A stretch of 64,000 bases of DNA. It comes from Proteles cristata cristata (taxonomy: Eukaryota; Chordata; Mammalia; Carnivora; Hyaenidae). The stretch lies in NCBI GenBank assembly GCA_017311185.1, contig JAESUZ010004907.1, positions 186,001 through 250,000 on the forward strand. The letters run 5' to 3'. This document shows positions 58,847-64,000 of this stretch, in pieces; position 1 is the first letter of the stretch, and every line of letters starts with the position of its first letter. The notes below the pieces were generated by a model. It made no database searches. It had not been told where the DNA came from and worked only from the letters and a program-made list of their open reading frames with translations. The position numbers and the translations under genes were made by a program.

Positions 58847-60149
58847 AAAGAACATGGGGGAAGTTGTTCATGTCTTCTGTCGTCTGGCAGCATTCAGGAA
58901 TGATTTCTGAGACACTTTCAAAGCTGAGGTTTGCAGTATTTGGAGGAGTGAAGCGCAGATGAATAAGCAGGACAGGTGTGGGGAACAGTGTGATCAAAGA
59001 AGGCAGAGGCTGGAGTGGCATGGCTGGGGAAACAGAGGAGAGAGGTATAAAAGGATAAGACGCACAAGAGGAGGCAAAGCCAGCCAGGTGGGTAGCAATC
59101 ATAAAGGCTGATGTGCTGCATTTAGATCATATGTGTGGGTTACGTGTGGAAGGTTGGAGGTGATAACCTCCAGATTCCCCATCAATGCGATTACTCTATA
59201 GTTCCGCCATGACGGGTTTTCTTGGGTCATGTAATCATCTCGTATTGACAAATTACACTTCCTCTTCCCAATTCGAAAGTTCCGATCTTTCTGTGTATTT
59301 GAAGACACTGGAGATATTTGAGACCCAGTGGACTGAATTCAAACTTCTTGCCTCCTACACAGCTTTCCATGTGAAAAAATGAGCAACTAGTTTGTGCCAT
59401 CCAGAAATTGCCTCCGTTTTATTCTAAGTTGTTGGTGATTACACTAACCCGAAGTAGTCCAGCGGTGTGGAGTGGGTGGTAGACCATGAGGAGGTCCAAT
59501 TCAGCCTCTTGTCCTAAACCATCCCACGTGCTTTCTTTGTGCCTAAAAAACCACATTCCTGATGCTCCTTTAAGGAGTTCACTGCCTCTTTTATGAGATT
59601 TTAGCTCAAGCCCGTAAGTATGATTTTCAGAATGGGTAGGATATCAAACATCATCACCCACAACCATCTTAGCATAAACATATAGACCAAATTTGCAAGT
59701 TCTTCAACCTGAGGGGGCCCTTGGAGGACAGGAGGTAAAACACGGGTGATCTGGTGCATATTCAGCGTTTGGGACATCCCGTGGAACGCGCGGCAAAGTG
59801 GCTGACCCCGGGAAGAGCGAAGCCGTTGAGAGCCTGGGAAGCAGGTGGGCGGGGGAAATGAAATACGAGAGGCCGGGTCTGAGGACAAATCTTAGGAAAG
59901 ACACCCCAGTGGACCAAATGCCTCGTGGGTTCCAGAAGCTTATTCCTAGTTGTGCCCAGAGGCCTCGAACAGCAGAATATGATGATGAGAAGAGACTGAT
60001 TTTCATTGCTGCAGACTGAAGGAATTTCATGTTATCTAAGACAATCACAAGCAGTTTTGCCAGAAGAGCCAAAAGCTGTGGGTTGGTTTGTGTGTTTTTT
60101 TTAAAATAATCTCATGCCAGGAGAGAAAGGGACATAAGCAAATATTTTT

Positions 60150-60640
60150 ATATTTTGAAAGGGATGTTTTATTTTATAACATCTTGAAGGAAAGAAAGCA
60201 AACAAGCCTGGCTAATGCCTTTTAAAAAGAGAGAATATGTTTTTCCTAGTTAACGACAAAGATTTCACTGAGATGGAGGGGGAAAAAAATGTAGCGTTTA
60301 TAAAAATGTTGATGTAGATATAATTAGATCCATTTTAGGACCAAAAGTTTTATGCAGAAACTGACAGAAGGATACACAATAATTATAGTTTCCTGACAAG
60401 CTGAATAGAGTTTTCTTTTTTTATCTTATGGTTTTAGAAAACCAAACTGTAAATAAATATGCAGTTTGACAGATTGTAATTGCGATCAGCAAGGCGTCTT
60501 TTCATTTAATCAGATGGTGTTATTAAAATGGGGTTACAATTAAACATTTTATAATGTGACGTAGAACTCCATTAAAATTCTTCGGCAAACAGCAATTTAC
60601 ATCTGATGTTTAAGCATCCTTTTCTATTTGCAGAAATGTT
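60150..60640. promoter_or_regulatory. TOX: Candidate conserved non-coding segment in intron 3
   Basis: About 490 bp of AT-rich, repeat-free sequence hold many homeodomain-type cores (TATAATTAGA, CAATAATTATAG, TGTAATTGC, ACAATTAAAC) and a GTGACGTAG CRE-like site near 60558. The call rests on composition only. Confidence 0.25.
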
Positions 60641-63600
60641 ATTGGCTGTGACCTTCCACGGGATGGGTCTCTGTTTCTATTTTTTATTTTTTCTTCTTAC
60701 TTTGATACATGATATTGAGCAGCCATTTTTTTTCCTCCTTGCACTACTCAGATATTAGCTTTGCATGTTTTTCTTGATTTATTGTGACCCTTACTGTACC
60801 TATACTGGACCAAACAGAAGGTTTGAAAAAGCATGTTTACTTGACAGGAAATTCATTTTCTCTGTTTATATAATAGTCATTCCCATCAACTTCAAATTAA
60901 TATTGAACTTGCAGTTAAATTTGTTTCAGGGAAAGATTAATAGGAAGCTTTTGCAAAGTGTAAATATCAGTTAATATTTTATATTCCCTAGAAAAGTACA
61001 TCCTTAAACAAAGAATGAAAAGGTGTGAAATTGAATTTGACAGTAATTAAAAGGAAAATGGCCTCAAAATGCTGGCAGGGCAAAATTATGAGATTCTTTA
61101 CAGTTCCTGCTTTGAGTCTTTGGCATGATTGTGACAAAACATCGCCCGACCTTCATAAAGAACACTCAGGAATGTGACTAAACATTGCCATAGGATCAAA
61201 ATCAGATGATTGGATAATGGGACATAATGGAATACCGAATCCAAATAGTAACTCCACACTTTTGACAGCCCAAAGGGATAATGCAAGCCATGGTACACAT
61301 TGTGAACTTGAACTGCACAATCACTGGGGATCTGTCCCCACACAAAGCAGGGCGAATACTTGGATTGATCTATAGAACAAGAAGCAAATTCAGCAAAGCC
61401 TATGGGAGACCTTCTCAGCTAATGCTGACTGGAAAAACCCCAGTCTACGTCTTATCCAGCCAAGAAGACAGAATTTACCAGTAATGGCCATGGTCATCCC
61501 TGAGAGCAGAAGTATTAGAGCGATTTTCCGTTTTCAAATAAAAAAGCAAACCATGTCTACTAAACTGTAATTAAAGATTTTTTCCAAAGGGCATCCTTCA
61601 AATTAGAAAAGTTTCAAATGGGAAGCATTGCCTATCTCTGTAAGTGAGATCTTTTGAGGAGGAGAAAACTTCAGAAAAGAAGTTTGACTCGTAAATAGAA
61701 TTGTTCCTTTGGGGTAGTTAAATAAAATAATTTCAAATTGTTCAAATTGTTCGTTTCTGCTTGTGCATTACACAGACATTGTATTTCTCATCTGCCTGAT
61801 TTCTAGCCACTAGATTGTCCTGTTAGTTATCACTCAGCACCACTTTACCAGGGGAGAAGGATTTGAAAGTCAAATTGTCAGTTCTTTTAGAGCTGTGAAG
61901 TGACTGCCTAGTCAACTCCCTCCTCATTTTACAGGTCGGGAAGCCCCGGTTTTGGGGGTGTTAAGTGGTTATACAGTTAATTCATGGAAAACCAAGAATA
62001 AGCACCAGAGGCTGCCTCTGACCCTTGTTCTGTTCCTTTATAACATCCTCTCTCTGTTCGTTCAGATTTGGTTATTTTATTTACATTCATCCATCAGTAA
62101 ATATTTATCGAGTTCCTATAATGCGGCAGGCATGTCGAAGGCATAATCAACTTACGGAAACTTTGAGTAGAAGTCATTATCTGCCAGTGCAATGTGGGAA
62201 AAGAAAAGGTAACTGTTAGAGTCATTACCTTGGTTAGGCCTCTGCTTCCACTGCCTAAGAGTTTAAAGAAAAGAAAAAAAAAAAACACCAGGAAGTGATT
62301 GTTGGAGCATAGCTGTTACCTATGAGCCTGCCAGGAATCTGGAGGGAGAGTTGATCTTTTGTTTCATTAGGACCCCAGCAAATGTTCCCCAGGGAGTCCC
62401 AGACCTCAACTGCAGGCGGAAATGGTCTCCCAATCCCTGATAAGCTGTTGACATCAAGTGATATAATAAAAGTGCTTCTTTGTAACCTGGAAAACCTCTA
62501 AATAACATCAAATATTTATTGTGTCCCCTACTTGGAGGGAGCCAGGCTCTGTACCTGAGTGTCACATACTGCCGTGAACAAAATAGGTGTGTATGTACAT
62601 ACACGCATATTTGTTACTGACAGGAAAGACATATGTGAAATACACCTAAAAAGAATTCACACACTGGACAAGACAAGACCATTTTGTGAGCTGTTACCGT
62701 GCAGTTTTGTGGATCCCGGATTTTAGTATCTTAGCAAAATCATTCAGATCAGTGTATTTGAATTTATATTGCGCAGGGACACAGAGTATGTCTCTTTATA
62801 AAACATGATCTGAGCCCTGTTTCCAAAATATATAATCTTCCCTAATTGCTAAAATAAAGTTTTGGTATTGCTTGTATGCTTCATTTTCATATCGTTTGCT
62901 CATCTAACCTCTCTAAGAAGGAATAAGAAAATCCATTTTTATTAGGAAGATATATTAAAACACAGCAACATAGTGAACAAAAGCCCTAGGTAATCGGGCC
63001 AGAGTCCGGGGTTAAGAGTTATGGATCTGATATCATATATTTGTGTGACTTTGGGCCATCCATTAATTAAATATCTCAAGTCCGCACATTAGGCCCTGGA
63101 TATATGTTAACTCATTAGCAATTCAATTTTCTCCCGTGGAGGAAGACTAAATGATCCCTGAGGTCGCTTCCTGTTCAAAAATTCCGTATTTACCATGTAC
63201 CCAATTTAGTGAGACTTTTAGTAATGTAAATATTAGCCAATATTCAGAAAGATCCCTTATTAAACTTGGAAAGCCAAGATGAATATTCCTGGAATTGATG
63301 GAAAACCCATTTGAGTCCAACTCTAAATACCATCGGGGGTAAAAATGCACCAGCTGTTTAGCAGTGCAGAGAAAAGCTATATCTGAATTTTGGATTAGAA
63401 GTGAAAAATACCTTATCCAGTTGAAACTACACAGGGAATTTAGATAGGATGTAATTACGCAGTTGGAATGGGTCCAGAAGCTTTTGACTAACCTGCCTCC
63501 TTTTACCAGAAGTACATTTACCATGGGATCTTTAATGATAGCATATGATCAAGACCCTCAATTTTAACACCCCATCTACAAGAGTCCACTACACATTTAT

Positions 63601-63959
63601 AATACAGTGAATTCCCCTAACACCTATCCTGGAACATTTGCTTAATACTATGTTGCAACAGGACCAATTCTTACAAAATCGTGTCTTTCCTCCAGGGTCT
63701 CCAGTCTCACCCTGACTTAATTCTGTAATTCTTAATTTGTGTGATCAAAGCCTGGATGGGCCATATGAATCCTATTTGCTCAGCCCGTGCCTTCCAGGAA
63801 GGGCTAAGCTTCACTCAAAGACATATTGTTTTAAAGGTAAACAGTATTTTTTTAATTATTATTGAGGACAGCTCCTTCCATTTCCGTGCTTCAGGCTGGG
63901 CCATCAGCCACCAGTGACTGAGAGCAGAGGGTAGTACACAGTCATTTTAAAGCTCTGTC

Positions 63960-64000
63960 GGGGCGTCTGGGTGGCTCAGTCGGCGAAGCGTCAGACTTCG
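63960..64000 (+). mobile_element. CAN SINE, cut by the window end
   Basis: GGGGCGTCTGGGTGGCTCAG followed by TCGGCGAAGCGTCAGACTTC is the first 41 bp of a plus-strand copy. Confidence 0.9.

Larger units (their letters stand above)
32089..64000 (+). other. TOX: TOX intron 3, 5' part (at least 31,912 bp)
   Basis: The intron starts at the strong donor GTAAGA and runs past the window end. I find no continuation of the coding sequence; the expected next exon would begin with codons for M-P-D-I-R. It is the SINE-rich part of the window, with most CAN SINEs lying between 33.5 and 58.9 kb and a further copy starting at the right edge. Segments with nothing I can name include 35,640-36,540, 37,890-38,400, 38,650-40,700, 43,480-44,800, 47,000-49,900, 52,500-53,350, 55,480-57,690 and 59,120-63,950, apart from the sites listed separately. 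Confidence 0.9.

Noticed and set aside
58487..58910. Overlapping frames rich in Ser/Leu
   Set aside because: They are translations of the CAN SINE CT-repeat region. The same peptide pattern (SVSPSLS) recurs at every SINE.
1..64000. CRISPR arrays, operons, phage or bacterial defence systems
   Set aside because: The composition, splice-bounded TOX exons and mammalian repeats show a vertebrate nuclear locus. No regularly spaced repeats with unique spacers or clustered prokaryotic ORFs exist.

Overview
This window is vertebrate nuclear DNA, almost entirely intronic, from a carnivore that is very probably a cat (family Felidae). The main evidence is about 22 copies of a tRNA-Lys-derived CAN SINE. 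They carry the feliform body (head GCGCCTGGGTGGCTCAGT, middle GGGCTCTGTGCTGACAGC, a CT-rich stretch, then an AAATAAATAAA tail). Several are bounded by perfect or near-perfect target-site duplications of 13-17 bp. Older mammalian repeats (MIR, L2 and hAT/MER5-type remnants) fill in between. There are no bacterial-type genes, operons, CRISPR arrays or phage features.

The one protein-coding gene is TOX (thymocyte selection-associated HMG-box factor), on the + strand. Two complete internal coding exons are present. One is 66 nt (12643-12708), encoding the segment FDGENMYM to PASQ. The other is 243 nt (31846-32088), encoding SYPGPSLE to NSISV. Both have canonical AG/GT borders and phase 0 at both ends. 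They correspond to coding exons 2 and 3, in the N-terminal transactivation part of the protein. The first coding exon lies upstream of the window. The exons encoding the nuclear localisation signal and HMG box lie downstream. The layout is therefore: intron 1, 3' part (1-12642); exon 2; intron 2 (12709-31845, complete, 19,137 bp); exon 3; intron 3, 5' part (32089-64000).

Region by region: 1-10,000 has no CAN SINE and carries old L2/MIR debris, a (GA)n tract and a G-quadruplex motif. 9.5-10.3 kb is a fossil retroelement with a SINE inserted near its end. 12.4-12.9 kb holds exon 2 and a strong-looking decoy acceptor 79 nt upstream. Intron 2 contains a long TTTTC tract at 15.5 kb, three SINEs, and a 10-kb SINE-free block (23.4-33.5 kb) that contains exon 3 and an AT-rich stretch with RUNX- and CRE-like motifs at 29 kb. 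Intron 3 is SINE-rich from 36 to 58 kb and includes a young CpG-rich subfamily, tail-in-tail insertions and one SINE with an inverted core. It is SINE-poor again from 58.9 to 63.9 kb.

I see no undescribed multi-gene system. The best leads are the decoy acceptor before exon 2, the G-run array just after the exon 3 donor, the sense-oriented SINEs carrying splice-acceptor-like and AATAAA sequences, the inverted-core SINE, and several candidate regulatory segments. Repeat family names come from recalled consensus features, not from a database search.
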